A stretch of DNA of 64,000 nt from Armatimonadota bacterium (GTDB lineage Bacteria; Armatimonadota; UBA5829; DTJY01), in contig JAIMAU010000010.1 in NCBI GenBank assembly GCA_023511795.1, forward strand, positions 25,666 to 89,665, read 5' to 3'. The notes beneath the pieces were generated by a model. The model made no database searches and was not told the DNA's origin. It worked only from the letters and a program-made list of their open reading frames with translations. This document shows positions 51,977-60,959 of the stretch, in pieces. Numbering within the stretch: the first letter of the stretch is position 1; each line of letters opens with the position of its first letter. A program made the translations under genes and the position numbers.

Positions 51977-53662
51977 TTATGTGAAATCACGGCTTATTTC
52001 ATGTTCTATTTGTTCGTCCAGCTTGTCAGAAGGAATTTGCCCCATGCTGAGGCGAAAGTCTTCGTCGTCATAAAAGCGTGTTTGAATCACAATAGGCATT
52101 GGTACCGCATGACCAAGAATCAATGCTTGCTGCTTGCTGTCGAGGGTTGCAAGCACACCTCTTAATCCTGATGCGTTGCTCACGCCGGTCAGCACCGCAT
52201 CAATATCTCTCTCATCGTTTAATAGACAAGTTATTCGCGTGCCAACCTGCGATAATACCTCATCGTCAATCCCTGAAGGTCGCTGGTCAACAACTAGTAA
52301 CGTCACATTGTACTTGCGCATTTCGCGAGCGATTGTTCCAAATATTGTTTGATTTGCCAGCGGCGGGCTGAGAAATTTATGTGCTTCCTCTATAGTAATT
52401 ATAAGAGGCGTCGGCTTTGACTCATTTCTACCTAGAGCTTCCTCAGTCTTTTTTACGTAGGCATCGTGAATCCGCCTAGTAAGTATGTTGGCGACCAGCA
52501 TGTACCGAAGGGGCTGGGTATGCTGACCAAATTCGAGCACTACGTGTTTGCCATCATCAAGATAACTCATTATTTGTTTGACAGCGTCTGTGTCTACACT
52601 CTGCAAAGAATCGTCAATTAAGAATGATTTACAGCTTTCAGTAAGAACCTTAAGTTTTCTCTGCAGTGCTTCCAAAGAACGCTGGTGTACATTGTTGGTT
52701 TGGCAAAACTCAGCCATTTCTTCAGCGCTCATTTTCACTAGTTTGCTAAGCCACAAACCCTCTCCGAATTTATTTATGAGGGCATATGATGTCTCCAAAG
52801 CAGTGGGGGCGAGATTAAGCTCATTTTGGAGGAGTATTATGTCATCAACGGTTACCTGGCTGTAAGGAATTTTTACCTCGGAATCAACCGGTGCCTTCCT
52901 CCGCCTCGATGAATCGGGGTCTAGGGAAAACACAGCTACCTTGTCCTGGAAATATTGCTTTAAGCCTCGGACTTCGGCCCTGCCGCCGTCGCTTTCAATA
53001 GTTCCCTTCCAACCGTATTCGCTATGCATATCGAAGACAAGATTGACGGCCTTGCTGTTCTTGATTATGCCGCAGAGAACGATGCGAGTTAGGAACGTTT
53101 TTCCTGTGCCGGATTTGCCGAATATTCCGTTGCTACGTTCGACGAAGCGATCTAGGTTCAGACAGACTGGCGTATCTTCCATATCGAGTGGCGTGCCAAT
53201 GTGGAAGAACTTTGGGTCTTTGTTCTCGTCGCCGAATACCCGGCTAACATCTGTTTTATTTGCAGTAAAAACTGGGCTAAAGTGTCCAGGAATCGTTTTA
53301 ACAGGTCGGAGTTCGCCTTCTGAACCCGAGGGAAGCATAAGCATCGGGCGAAGTTGAATTGTTCCATATGTTGCTGTGCCGCTGATAACCTGGTGCATAA
53401 GTTCATTATCGCGCCTTGGGGGATTGTCGAGTAAGCCGCGGATTGAAGTCTCGAGCACAACGTCGGTAATCATTGAAAAGAATTCATATTTTTCGCCCTC
53501 GACGACCACAAACTTGCCTGCGCGGATATCCTCTACCGATTGGTCTGGATGAAGTTTCATCTTGAGGCCTTCAAGAAGAGAGCCGCTAACCACTAAACCG
53601 ATTTCTTTTCGACTGGGTGGAGCCACAAATCCCTTGTTTTCGTTTTCAGTGCGGTCATTCAT
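51977..53662 (-). CDS. herA: HerA-type hexameric DNA translocase ATPase
   Basis: A 561-residue HerA/FtsK-superfamily ATPase. The N-terminal region (about 20-150) looks like a HAS barrel (LVVSGSLLEGLKMKLHPDQS, RAGKFVVVEGEKYEFFSMIT). The motor domain has Walker A GIFGKSGTGKTFLTRI (about 189), Walker B ITIEEAHKFLSPP, and the downstream sensor/arginine segment VVDQRPSGIDDEVL. HerA pumps DNA into NurA nuclease for end resection. The ATG overlaps the HAS-protein stop (ATGA) and has AAGGAGG upstream. Operon order is nurA, HAS protein, herA, lptD. Confidence 0.93.
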   Translation of the reverse strand: MNDRTENENKGFVAPPSRKEIGLVVSGSLLEGLKMKLHPDQSVEDIRAGKFVVVEGEKYEFFSMITDVVLETSIRGLLDNPPRRDNELMHQVISGTATYGTIQLRPMLMLPSGSEGELRPVKTIPGHFSPVFTANKTDVSRVFGDENKDPKFFHIGTPLDMEDTPVCLNLDRFVERSNGIFGKSGTGKTFLTRIVLCGIIKNSKAVNLVFDMHSEYGWKGTIESDGGRAEVRGLKQYFQDKVAVFSLDPDSSRRRKAPVDSEVKIPYSQVTVDDIILLQNELNLAPTALETSYALINKFGEGLWLSKLVKMSAEEMAEFCQTNNVHQRSLEALQRKLKVLTESCKSFLIDDSLQSVDTDAVKQIMSYLDDGKHVVLEFGQHTQPLRYMLVANILTRRIHDAYVKKTEEALGRNESKPTPLIITIEEAHKFLSPPLANQTIFGTIAREMRKYNVTLLVVDQRPSGIDDEVLSQVGTRITCLLNDERDIDAVLTGVSNASGLRGVLATLDSKQQALILGHAVPMPIVIQTRFYDDEDFRLSMGQIPSDKLDEQIEHEISRDFT

Positions 53663-54393
53663 GGAGCAACCCTCCTTATGATTGCCTCCAAGCGTTCATA
53701 GTCATCTTTTAGCAGATTGGCAAGTTTTTTCCCAGCGGCAACTTTGAATTCAAAATCGTTCGGCTGATGTGCTCTGGCCGCTTCGCGAATGCATGCCGCA
53801 ATTACTTCGTCTGATGGAGCGTTGCGAAAACTTGACAACGTCCGAAGGAAGTCCATACTTTGCGTGATCGCCCGAATTTCATCGGTGGTGCAAGGATAGA
53901 CAAAATAGTGCATCTTGGGCGGTCGAGGCGGCAGGTACCGACGGACGCGTCCATTTTCTGAAAAGCCAATAATTATGGCTCGAAATTCGGTCATTAACAG
54001 CCATTCTGCAAGCTCAGGTTGTTCTTCCTTTAGCTTTTCTTCGTCCTTCCAGTAGGCCCTGGGCCGTCGATTTGAGTCAACATTCATTGTGGCTGAGTAG
54101 TAGACGATGCCGAAGATGGCAGGTGGAATCTGTAATTCCTCCTCCCCTTCGACGAGCGATTTATATGATTGGCTGAAGGTTCCCTCCAAGCGCTTCCAAG
54201 GTTCCTCGAAGGGATCTTTTTCTTCTAGTGAGCTAGTTATTGTTGGCAGAGATTCCTGACTTGTTTGTTGCAAGTCGAAAGGAACCTTCACGAAGCTGCC
54301 AAATGCCGGCGGAGCATGGAGCTCGCGGCTTTCTGCAAGAAACTCCGTGGTTGTCGCTTCAATTATCTCGCCAATGCACTCCTCGGATGTCAT
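53659..54393 (-). CDS. HAS-barrel-like accessory protein of the HerA-NurA module
   Basis: A 244-residue protein whose N-terminus has the HAS-barrel signature: IGEIIEATTTEFLAESRELH followed by PPAFGSFVKVPF, as in the N-terminal domain of HerA. A mixed alpha/beta region and a helical C-terminus (FRNAPSDEVIAACIREAARA) follow. It has no Walker motif. The stop overlaps the herA start by 4 nt. It probably docks onto or modulates the HerA-NurA ring; this is inference from context. AGGAG is 7 nt before the ATG. Confidence 0.72.
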   Translation of the reverse strand: MTSEECIGEIIEATTTEFLAESRELHAPPAFGSFVKVPFDLQQTSQESLPTITSSLEEKDPFEEPWKRLEGTFSQSYKSLVEGEEELQIPPAIFGIVYYSATMNVDSNRRPRAYWKDEEKLKEEQPELAEWLLMTEFRAIIIGFSENGRVRRYLPPRPPKMHYFVYPCTTDEIRAITQSMDFLRTLSSFRNAPSDEVIAACIREAARAHQPNDFEFKVAAGKKLANLLKDDYERLEAIIRRVAP

Positions 54394-54450
54394 CTTTTGC
54401 TCCTACTCTAGCTTTTAAGGCTTTTTGATGCTATCTAAAAGAAAACAAAA

Positions 54451-55611
54451 TTAGAATCCCTTCGATATCCTTTTCAAACTGTGGCTTACACGTACGCCAT
54501 GCTTTACGAAAAAGTGCTTTATCAATTCGAAGAATTCAGCTTTATCTTTTGCGGTAACGACTGCTCGCTCGTGAGCCTGTGATAGGGCAACAGGATAGCC
54601 ACGGCCTTTCTCTGCTTGGTCATAGCACACAGCATGAACCATATTAAGAAGCTCGTCGTCCTCCGCAACCCACTTTGGGATTTCAAGCCTAGCTACCTCT
54701 TGCCCAAGGTTCAAGTAGCAAGCTTGAACTTCATGTTCTCCGTATTGTCCCAGTATTTTTGATCTGCTAGTGAAGAGAGCAGATCGGCAACCGGGCTCCA
54801 AACGCCTCTCAAATATTACTCCATCGCTAAGTTGGTTTACCGCATCACAAGGGCGAGGTGGCTCTCGCCCACATTTGTCGCAGTCGACTTGTTCGTCTGG
54901 GCAGAGCATTATCCTAAGGGAGTTGACGAAATCTTTGCTTCCCGGGTCGCTAATATAGCCTACAATTGGTATGCGTTTTTCTCTTGCAGTTTCGAATACC
55001 CTAAGGTATTGAGCTAGCACCCTATTTTTGTAGTCTGTTGGCTCGCTTTCAAGAGTCCATCGTATTAGGCTCCCGTCCCAAAGGGCCACTGCCGGGATGT
55101 CCTTTGACGCAACCTCTCGAATTGTTTGCTCGAGGTGCTCGCTTTCGGCGAGGGTTCGGCGGATGCCGAGAAATTTATCAGCAATTTGCACGCGACGGCC
55201 AGCATAGTCTTCGTATAATTTATCTTCTGTATAGCACAACTCGGGTTTTGTTTCGGCATATGGCCGCTCGCTGGTTCCGTAGTAGATAACGACAGCCGCC
55301 GTGTTAATTAGATAACACAATGCAATTTCGTGCTTGCCAGGGGCGATCTGTGAGCCGTCAACTGCAATTACAGCATGGGGATGTGGACACTCGGGACACT
55401 GGTGAGCCGCGTCTAGGGGCTCAAGGAAGTCAGCAATCAGCCAGGAGGTCCTGGCTTTTTCGATTCGACTGTGGGCGCGGTTGACATCTGAACATATATC
55501 GTTAATAACTCTATTCGCCACCGAGAATTGATCGCCTAGCCCTCTAAGTACATCTGCTTTTTCATGGGCAAACTCTTTCACGGCGGGTGCGATTTTCTCT
55601 AGTTCAAGCAT
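54451..55611 (-). CDS. nurA: NurA-domain nuclease
   Basis: A 386-residue NurA nuclease. Motifs: the metal Asp in HAVIAVDGSQIAPGKH, the second acidic motif in PAVALWDGSLIRW, and the C-terminal RGYPVALSQAHERAVVT with the conserved His. A four-Cys region (LCPDEQVDCDKCGREPPRPC) could bind zinc. NurA degrades DNA ends within the HerA ring. The mapped promoter start (about 55654) excludes the TTG at 55716, so I took ATG 55611, which begins MLELEKIAPAVKEF. It leads the operon with the HAS protein and herA. Confidence 0.9.
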   Translation of the reverse strand: MLELEKIAPAVKEFAHEKADVLRGLGDQFSVANRVINDICSDVNRAHSRIEKARTSWLIADFLEPLDAAHQCPECPHPHAVIAVDGSQIAPGKHEIALCYLINTAAVVIYYGTSERPYAETKPELCYTEDKLYEDYAGRRVQIADKFLGIRRTLAESEHLEQTIREVASKDIPAVALWDGSLIRWTLESEPTDYKNRVLAQYLRVFETAREKRIPIVGYISDPGSKDFVNSLRIMLCPDEQVDCDKCGREPPRPCDAVNQLSDGVIFERRLEPGCRSALFTSRSKILGQYGEHEVQACYLNLGQEVARLEIPKWVAEDDELLNMVHAVCYDQAEKGRGYPVALSQAHERAVVTAKDKAEFFELIKHFFVKHGVRVSHSLKRISKGF

Positions 55612-55660
55612 ATTGGCAACCGGTCTAGCAGAAAAAGTAAGGCGAACGTGTGTTTTGCCA

Positions 55661-55689
55661 ATAATAACAAGGGCAGTGCTCTTTGTCAA
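55661..55689 (-). promoter_or_regulatory. Promoter for the nurA operon
   Basis: On the minus strand TTGACA and TATTAT with 17 bp between. The start would be near 55654. Confidence 0.78.
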
Positions 55690-55718
55690 CGAAAGGTTAC
55701 TATCTAAGCGCCCCAATA

Positions 55719-55747
55719 TTGTCGTTGAAGTTGTATTGTGATATAAT
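55719..55747 (+). promoter_or_regulatory. Promoter for tRNA-Leu (TAA)
   Basis: TTGTCG and TATAAT with 17 bp between; TGA before the -10 makes it extended. It diverges from the nurA promoter. Confidence 0.75.
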
Positions 55748-55769
55748 TTAAAAAATCATCCTCCCCACA

Positions 55770-55853
<84 letters not shown>

Positions 55854-55968
55854 CCCCGATTAGTAATTTTGATTTTCGCAAATAACAAAGTAAATCATAG
55901 TTGAGGTTCTTTGTGAGTTTCATAGAGACCTCAATTTGCGTTCGAAATAATTTCAAAAAGAGTTTTAA

Positions 55969-56754
55969 ATGCGGCTGATAGTTTTGCCTTTGGTTTTCTT
56001 GATAAGTTTTATTGCATCCGATGTGTGCGCCCAGGCGCTTTACGTTACATGGCCTCCGCAGATAGAGGTGGTAGAAGGAGAAGCATTCTCGCTCGAGTGG
56101 TCTGCCGGTGGAGCGGAGACCGTCGTCGTTGCAATCAGTGGCACTCGTACACCGCTTGGCGGTCAGTCGCGTGGGGAATTTTCCTACTTAATTGGAAAGG
56201 TACCGGCAGCTCAGTGTGCACTCCACTTCACGGTGCCTTGGATTGATTCACTTGTCTTTTTGGTTAAAATCAAGGCTTATAATAACGCTGGTAAGCTTTT
56301 GGGTAAGGAGGAGAGGTCATATCGGTTTCGCCCCGCGGTTCTTGCAAACCGAAGGGCCGATGGTATCTATCTTGATTTGCATTTGCGAATTAACCAGCGA
56401 CTATATGTGCAGAAGGATGGAAAGCTTACTCATGCTTATCTAACTACATCCTCGGCGGCCTATAATTGGGTTTATTCGCCCAAAAGTCCACGAAGAATCC
56501 ATGATCATGCTGGCGTTTTCAGCATTCTTTCTAAAACGAGGTACCACTGGTCATCGCAGTTTAATGTTGCCATGCTTCGGGCAATGCGGTATCACGAGGG
56601 GCACTTTATCCATGCCACACCTAGAACTCAATATTACCTCCTAGGACGTCCCGCTTCTCATGGGTGCAATCGACTAACGCTCCAAGATGCAAAGCAACTC
56701 TATGAAATGACGCCTCTAGGTACGCGCGTTGAGATTATTGGCCCGAAAGGTTAA
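55969..56754 (+). CDS. Secreted L,D-transpeptidase (YkuD) with N-terminal Ig-like region
   Basis: A 261-residue exported enzyme. A signal peptide (VLPLVFLISFIASDVCA) is followed by a beta-rich region like an Ig fold (ALYVTWPPQIEVVEGEAFSL, about 23-120) and a YkuD catalytic domain: LRINQRLYVQKDGKLTHAYL, HEGHFIHATPRTQ, and the catalytic SHGCNRL with Cys233. It makes 3-3 cross-links in peptidoglycan or attaches proteins to it. The usual I/V after the Cys is Asn here, a tolerated change. It follows the tRNA by 115 nt. Confidence 0.9.
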   Translation: MRLIVLPLVFLISFIASDVCAQALYVTWPPQIEVVEGEAFSLEWSAGGAETVVVAISGTRTPLGGQSRGEFSYLIGKVPAAQCALHFTVPWIDSLVFLVKIKAYNNAGKLLGKEERSYRFRPAVLANRRADGIYLDLHLRINQRLYVQKDGKLTHAYLTTSSAAYNWVYSPKSPRRIHDHAGVFSILSKTRYHWSSQFNVAMLRAMRYHEGHFIHATPRTQYYLLGRPASHGCNRLTLQDAKQLYEMTPLGTRVEIIGPKG

Positions 56755-56847
56755 TAGAAGTTAGCTGTTTTTACAATTGGCCTCATGGGTATTCTTTTTA
56801 CGAATTTCCACATCTGCAAAAGGGTTTTACACATAGGAGGGAACAAC

Positions 56848-57132
56848 ATGTCGGCAGTGCTAGCAGAATTCAGTGTTACGCCAATGGTTGAAGGCGAGAT
56901 GAGGCCTTTTGTGGATTCGGCAATTGAAGAGATAAAGAAAGCTGGATTAAAGCACGAGGTGGGCGCTTTGGGCACTACCATAGAGGGAGAGTTGGACCAG
57001 ATTCTGGAGGCGGTCAAGCATGCGCACCAGTCAGTTCTTGCTAAAGGCGCCCCCCGAGTCATTACAGAAGTTAGGATTGACGAGAAAAAGGGAGGCCTCT
57101 CTATGGAGAAAGAACTGGAAGGATACAGATAG
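56848..57132 (+). CDS. Thiamine-binding MTH1187/YqgV family protein
   Basis: A 94-residue protein of the DUF77/MTH1187 family: VLAEFSVTPMVEGEMRPFVD, GLKHEVGALGTTIEGELDQI, and VITEVRIDEKKGG. Members form a ferredoxin-like fold that can bind thiamine or related compounds. ATG 56848 has AGGAGG 7 nt upstream, and a 12-bp terminator follows. No thiamine biosynthesis genes are adjacent. Confidence 0.9.
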   Translation: MSAVLAEFSVTPMVEGEMRPFVDSAIEEIKKAGLKHEVGALGTTIEGELDQILEAVKHAHQSVLAKGAPRVITEVRIDEKKGGLSMEKELEGYR

Positions 57133-57157
57133 ACACCTTTCTTACACCAATGTTTCT

Positions 57158-57195
57158 TGCCAACCATCCGTTTGTTTGGGTGGTTGGCATTTTTC
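57158..57195 (+). terminator. Terminator after the thiamine-binding gene
   Basis: TGCCAACCATCC and GGGTGGTTGGCA form a 12-bp stem with one T-G pair, then TTTTTC. Confidence 0.88.
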
Positions 57196-57225
57196 TTGAC
57201 AGTAAGCGGTTTTATCTCATATAAT
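57196..57225 (+). promoter_or_regulatory. Near-perfect consensus promoter for the ASCH gene
   Basis: TTGACA and TATAAT with 18 bp between, both hexamers matching the sigma-70 consensus exactly. The start would be near 57232. It abuts the terminator of the preceding gene. Confidence 0.88.
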
Positions 57226-57302
57226 ATCATTTAAGTGGGCGTAAAGACTCACTCGCTTGAAAAGTGCTTTGGGTACCACCATTTATTTATAAGGCGAGTG
57301 TA

Positions 57303-57650
57303 ATGTTTGCGATAAACTTCTATTCAGAAGCCTATGCGGATATGCTCAGGAAAGGTCGCAAAACGGCGACAATCCGGCTTGGAGATAAGAGCGACAAATA
57401 TCGCTCTGGCCAGCTAGTCTGGATAACAGTTGGGCGCAAGTATGGCCCAAGGCAAAGGCTTTTCACTGCAATAATTGATAGCGTAACTGTCAAGCGAGCT
57501 TCTGAGCTAACCCCACGCGAGGTTGAAAAGGAAAGTCCCGAGCTTCGACATGTCGAAGATGTAATTAACCTCCTTAGTCGTATCTATGACCGCCCAGTTA
57601 CCCCTGAGGATCTTGTGACAATCGTTCATTTTTCTCGCGTAATGGAATAA
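57303..57650 (+). CDS. ASCH domain protein
   Basis: A 115-residue protein almost entirely made of an ASCH domain (PUA-like): AINFYSEAYADMLRKGRKTA, RLGDKSDKYRSGQLVWITVGRK. ASCH proteins bind RNA and a few hydrolyse acetylated nucleosides; which applies here is not readable. ATG 57303 begins at the domain; the usual start with a weak AAGGCGAG site. It is driven by the consensus promoter and stands alone. Confidence 0.8.
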   Translation: MFAINFYSEAYADMLRKGRKTATIRLGDKSDKYRSGQLVWITVGRKYGPRQRLFTAIIDSVTVKRASELTPREVEKESPELRHVEDVINLLSRIYDRPVTPEDLVTIVHFSRVME

Positions 57651-57777
57651 GAAAAACTGTAAATTTTGTGGCAGAGCGTCTGTAAAACACCCTGCCACTC
57701 TATAAGTTTTTGCAATCGTTAGGCAATTACTAAAAGACTATGCTTGCCTTTGGTGGAGCTCTGTTTTCGCTTGATTC

Positions 57778-60700
57778 TCAACGGCATGCTTGGACCCTGT
57801 TCAAACGCAGGAAAATCTCCTCGCCGCCGATTTTTATCTTCGAGAACAACTCTCCGTCATTGGTTTTGCTTAAAGAGTTGGCTAGAGTTTCCTGGCAAAT
57901 GTAGTCCGAATGCTTTATAATTGCCTCTTCAAGCTTGCCGTCAGTATTGTATTCAATCATTATTCGGTCTTCTACGTTGAATCCGCATTCTTTCCGCATG
58001 TTTTGAATATGCCGTACTAAATCTCTTACAAGGCCTTCCTGGATTAAGTCGTTGGTGAGTGTGATATCCACTGCGACCACTGTTTCAGCTTCTTCGGCAT
58101 ACGTCAAATTGTCTGGTGTGATTGCTTCGACTGAAAGCTCATCTGGACCCAAGGTTATGACTTGGCCGTCTATTTCTAGCGTAATGTTTTCCTTAGAAAG
58201 AACTTTTACAGCTATATCATCGTTGTTTCCAGAGGCAAGAGCCGCTTGTATCTTTGGCATTAGCTTGCCATATTTTGGCCCAAGAATAGAGAAATTAGGT
58301 TTAATTGCGTACCTTATTAGCGCTGACACATCATCTACCAGCTTAAGTGCCTTTATGTTTAACTCATCGAGAATCAATCTTTCATTTCGTATGACTGCTT
58401 CGCGCTCAATTTCGTTGGCTGGTTTGATCATGAGCACTGAAAGTGGCTGGCGAACTTTTATCCCAGCGGTGTTGCGAGCGGCGCGCCCGAGTCTCACAAT
58501 TTTCATCACAGCATCGGTTTCTTCCATTAATCTTTGGTCAATCATTGACTCTTCTGCTACCGGCCAATCACATAAATGAACGCTCTCTGGTGCGTTGGTT
58601 GATACTGAACATACTAAATTTTGGTAAATTGTCTCAGTCATAAATGGCATTATTGGCGCAAGGAGCTTTGTGAGCGTAACCAGTATCTCGTATAAGGTTG
58701 AGTAGGCCGCTTCCTTGTCCTCGTCGGACTCGCTTTTCCAGAACCTCCGCCTGCTTAGGCGGACGTACCAATTTGAGAGATCATCTACGAATGCTTCGAC
58801 CGCGTGGGTTACATGAGCAACATCGAATGCTTCCATAGCCTTTGTTGCTTCGGCGACGAGGCTGTGCAGTCGAGAAAGAATCCAGCGGTCGAGCTCGGAT
58901 TTTTTTGCCTGGTTCGATTTTTCAGATGGTAACCACTTATCAACTGCTGCATAGGTTGTAAAGAATGAATACACATTCCAAAGGGTGAGCAGATTGCGAA
59001 CTACTTCTGCACCTTTGCTGTAGCCAAAATTTAGGTTATTTTGGATGTTCGAACCTGCATAAATCCAGCGCATAACATCAGCGCCCATCTTCTCAACTGC
59101 CTCGTCGAACCATATAGCGTTTCCATGGCTCTTGTGCATGGGTCGGCCATGTTCGTCGTGAACTTTTTCATATACGAGCACTGTCTTGTAGGGTGCTCTG
59201 CCTACCAAAGTTACACTCATAAAGAGCATTGCGTAGAACCAAAGGCGGATTTGTTCCCGCATTTCCACAACGAAGTCAGCAGGGAACCACTTTTGCCAGT
59301 ATGAATTGTCTTCCTCGAGGTAACCGAGCGTCGAAAAAGCGACAATACCGGCATCGAGCCAACAGTCACCAACCTCAGGAATACGCTCAGCAACCTGCCC
59401 GCATTTTGGACATTTGATCTTGACGGCGTCTATCCATGGGCGGTGAAGCTCGCGCAATTGCTCCAAACCGCAGACTGCTAGCGATTCGAGCTCCTTTTTC
59501 GACCCTATTATTGTCATCTCGCCACACGCACACTTATAAAATGGGAGAGGAAGTCCCCAGAAGCGTTTTCGCGAGATGCACCAGTCGCCCATATTGTTGA
59601 GCCAGTCTTCCATCCGCTTGCCAGCATAATCCGGCACCCAGTGGACTTTTCTAGCTTCCCGGATCATAGGCTCTCGGAGTTGGTCGCATGCTATGAACCA
59701 TTCATCTACTAGTCGGAAAACGAGTTCTTCATGACACCGCCAGCATACGGGGTACCTGTGCAAATACTCTTCAGTCTTATAGAGCATTCCTTTGTTTTCC
59801 AGATCTTGGAAAATCAGGGGTGCCACGTCACCCACGAACTTTCCTTCAAGCCAACCGAATCCGCTGTAGTAATAGCCATTTTCGTCGATGGGTAAGATTA
59901 CAGGCAGCCCAAGCTCTTGCGAAAGCTCGTAGTCTTCTGCACCGCAGCCAGGAGCGATGTGGACTACGCCTACTCCCTCTTCCTCGCCAACGAGGTCCCA
60001 TGGGACTATCCGCGGCTCAACTTGCGATTGGGCTGGCAAATCGAATAGCGGCCCCTTGTAGTGCAGTCCGACAAGTTCACTGCCTTTAACGGTGCCAAGT
60101 ATTTTATAATCGCCATTCAATTTTGAGATAGTCCCAGCTGACAAGTAGAGGATTTCATTGTTTTGTCTTACCTTGGCATAGTCGAGGTCTGGATGAACTG
60201 CTAGTGCGACATTGCCCGCTAGCGTCCAAGGAGTGGTTGTCCATACCATCATGTACTCGCCTTCACGCTCCAATATTGGTAGCTTAAGGTATACCGACGT
60301 GTGAGTCATTTCGCGGTAGGAATCAATCAGTTCATGCTGAGAAAGCGAAGTGCCGCATCGAACACACCAAGGCATAGCCCGTTGGCCCTTATAAAGCCAA
60401 CCTCTCTCATGGCAGGTTTTCAGAAAATGCCAGATGTATTCGATGTTGGTGTCAGTATACGTGAAATACGAATTTTCCCAGTCCATCCACTGGCCAAGCC
60501 GCTTTGATTGCTCGGTTTGTATTGCAGAAAATTTCTCCACGCGTTTCCGGCATGCCTCAGCGAAGCGGTCTAGCCCATATTCAAGGATTTCACGCTTGGA
60601 GTTTAAGCCTAGTTCTTTCTCAACTTCGACCTCGACCCAAAGACCTTGGCAGTCAAAGCCGTTCTGATAGCGCTGATCATAACCTTGCATTGCCTTAAAG

Positions 60701-60909
60701 CGCTGGAAGATGTCTTTGTAGGTTCGGCCCCAAGCATGGTGGACCCCCATAGGGTTGTTCGCTGTTATAGGGCCATCAATGAACGACCAATGCTTTCGGC
60801 CATGGTTCTTTTGCCTTAATTTATCGAATATTCGTCTTTCTTCCCAGAATTTTAGTACTTCGTGTTCCATCTCTGGAAAGTTCAGACTGCTCTTTACTTC
60901 TTTAAACAT
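57778..60909 (-). CDS. ileS: Isoleucyl-tRNA synthetase with GxHH signature
   Basis: A 1043-residue class I synthetase. The core, the editing CP1 region (TTTPWTLAGNVALAVHPDLD, around residue 225) and the anticodon-binding domain are intact. In the position of the HIGH motif the sequence is GVHH (55-58, in NPMGVHHAWGRTYKD), that is HxGH with first and third residues exchanged. The KMSKS loop reads PMHKSHGN. The GxHH form is known from some bacterial IleRS2 enzymes and is linked to strong mupirocin insensitivity. The length and zinc-like ends suit the IleRS2 type. A T-box leader controls it. Confidence 0.95.
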   Translation of the reverse strand: MFKEVKSSLNFPEMEHEVLKFWEERRIFDKLRQKNHGRKHWSFIDGPITANNPMGVHHAWGRTYKDIFQRFKAMQGYDQRYQNGFDCQGLWVEVEVEKELGLNSKREILEYGLDRFAEACRKRVEKFSAIQTEQSKRLGQWMDWENSYFTYTDTNIEYIWHFLKTCHERGWLYKGQRAMPWCVRCGTSLSQHELIDSYREMTHTSVYLKLPILEREGEYMMVWTTTPWTLAGNVALAVHPDLDYAKVRQNNEILYLSAGTISKLNGDYKILGTVKGSELVGLHYKGPLFDLPAQSQVEPRIVPWDLVGEEEGVGVVHIAPGCGAEDYELSQELGLPVILPIDENGYYYSGFGWLEGKFVGDVAPLIFQDLENKGMLYKTEEYLHRYPVCWRCHEELVFRLVDEWFIACDQLREPMIREARKVHWVPDYAGKRMEDWLNNMGDWCISRKRFWGLPLPFYKCACGEMTIIGSKKELESLAVCGLEQLRELHRPWIDAVKIKCPKCGQVAERIPEVGDCWLDAGIVAFSTLGYLEEDNSYWQKWFPADFVVEMREQIRLWFYAMLFMSVTLVGRAPYKTVLVYEKVHDEHGRPMHKSHGNAIWFDEAVEKMGADVMRWIYAGSNIQNNLNFGYSKGAEVVRNLLTLWNVYSFFTTYAAVDKWLPSEKSNQAKKSELDRWILSRLHSLVAEATKAMEAFDVAHVTHAVEAFVDDLSNWYVRLSRRRFWKSESDEDKEAAYSTLYEILVTLTKLLAPIMPFMTETIYQNLVCSVSTNAPESVHLCDWPVAEESMIDQRLMEETDAVMKIVRLGRAARNTAGIKVRQPLSVLMIKPANEIEREAVIRNERLILDELNIKALKLVDDVSALIRYAIKPNFSILGPKYGKLMPKIQAALASGNNDDIAVKVLSKENITLEIDGQVITLGPDELSVEAITPDNLTYAEEAETVVAVDITLTNDLIQEGLVRDLVRHIQNMRKECGFNVEDRIMIEYNTDGKLEEAIIKHSDYICQETLANSLSKTNDGELFSKIKIGGEEIFLRLNRVQACR

Positions 60910-60959
60910 CGAACGACCCCCAAGAGCTAGAATGACTTAGTATCGGGACAGCTAATTTG

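Noticed and set aside
55901..55934. TTGAGGT/ACCTCAA inverted repeat after the tRNA-Leu gene
   Set aside because: Only 7 bp, long loop and no T-run; not convincing as a terminator.
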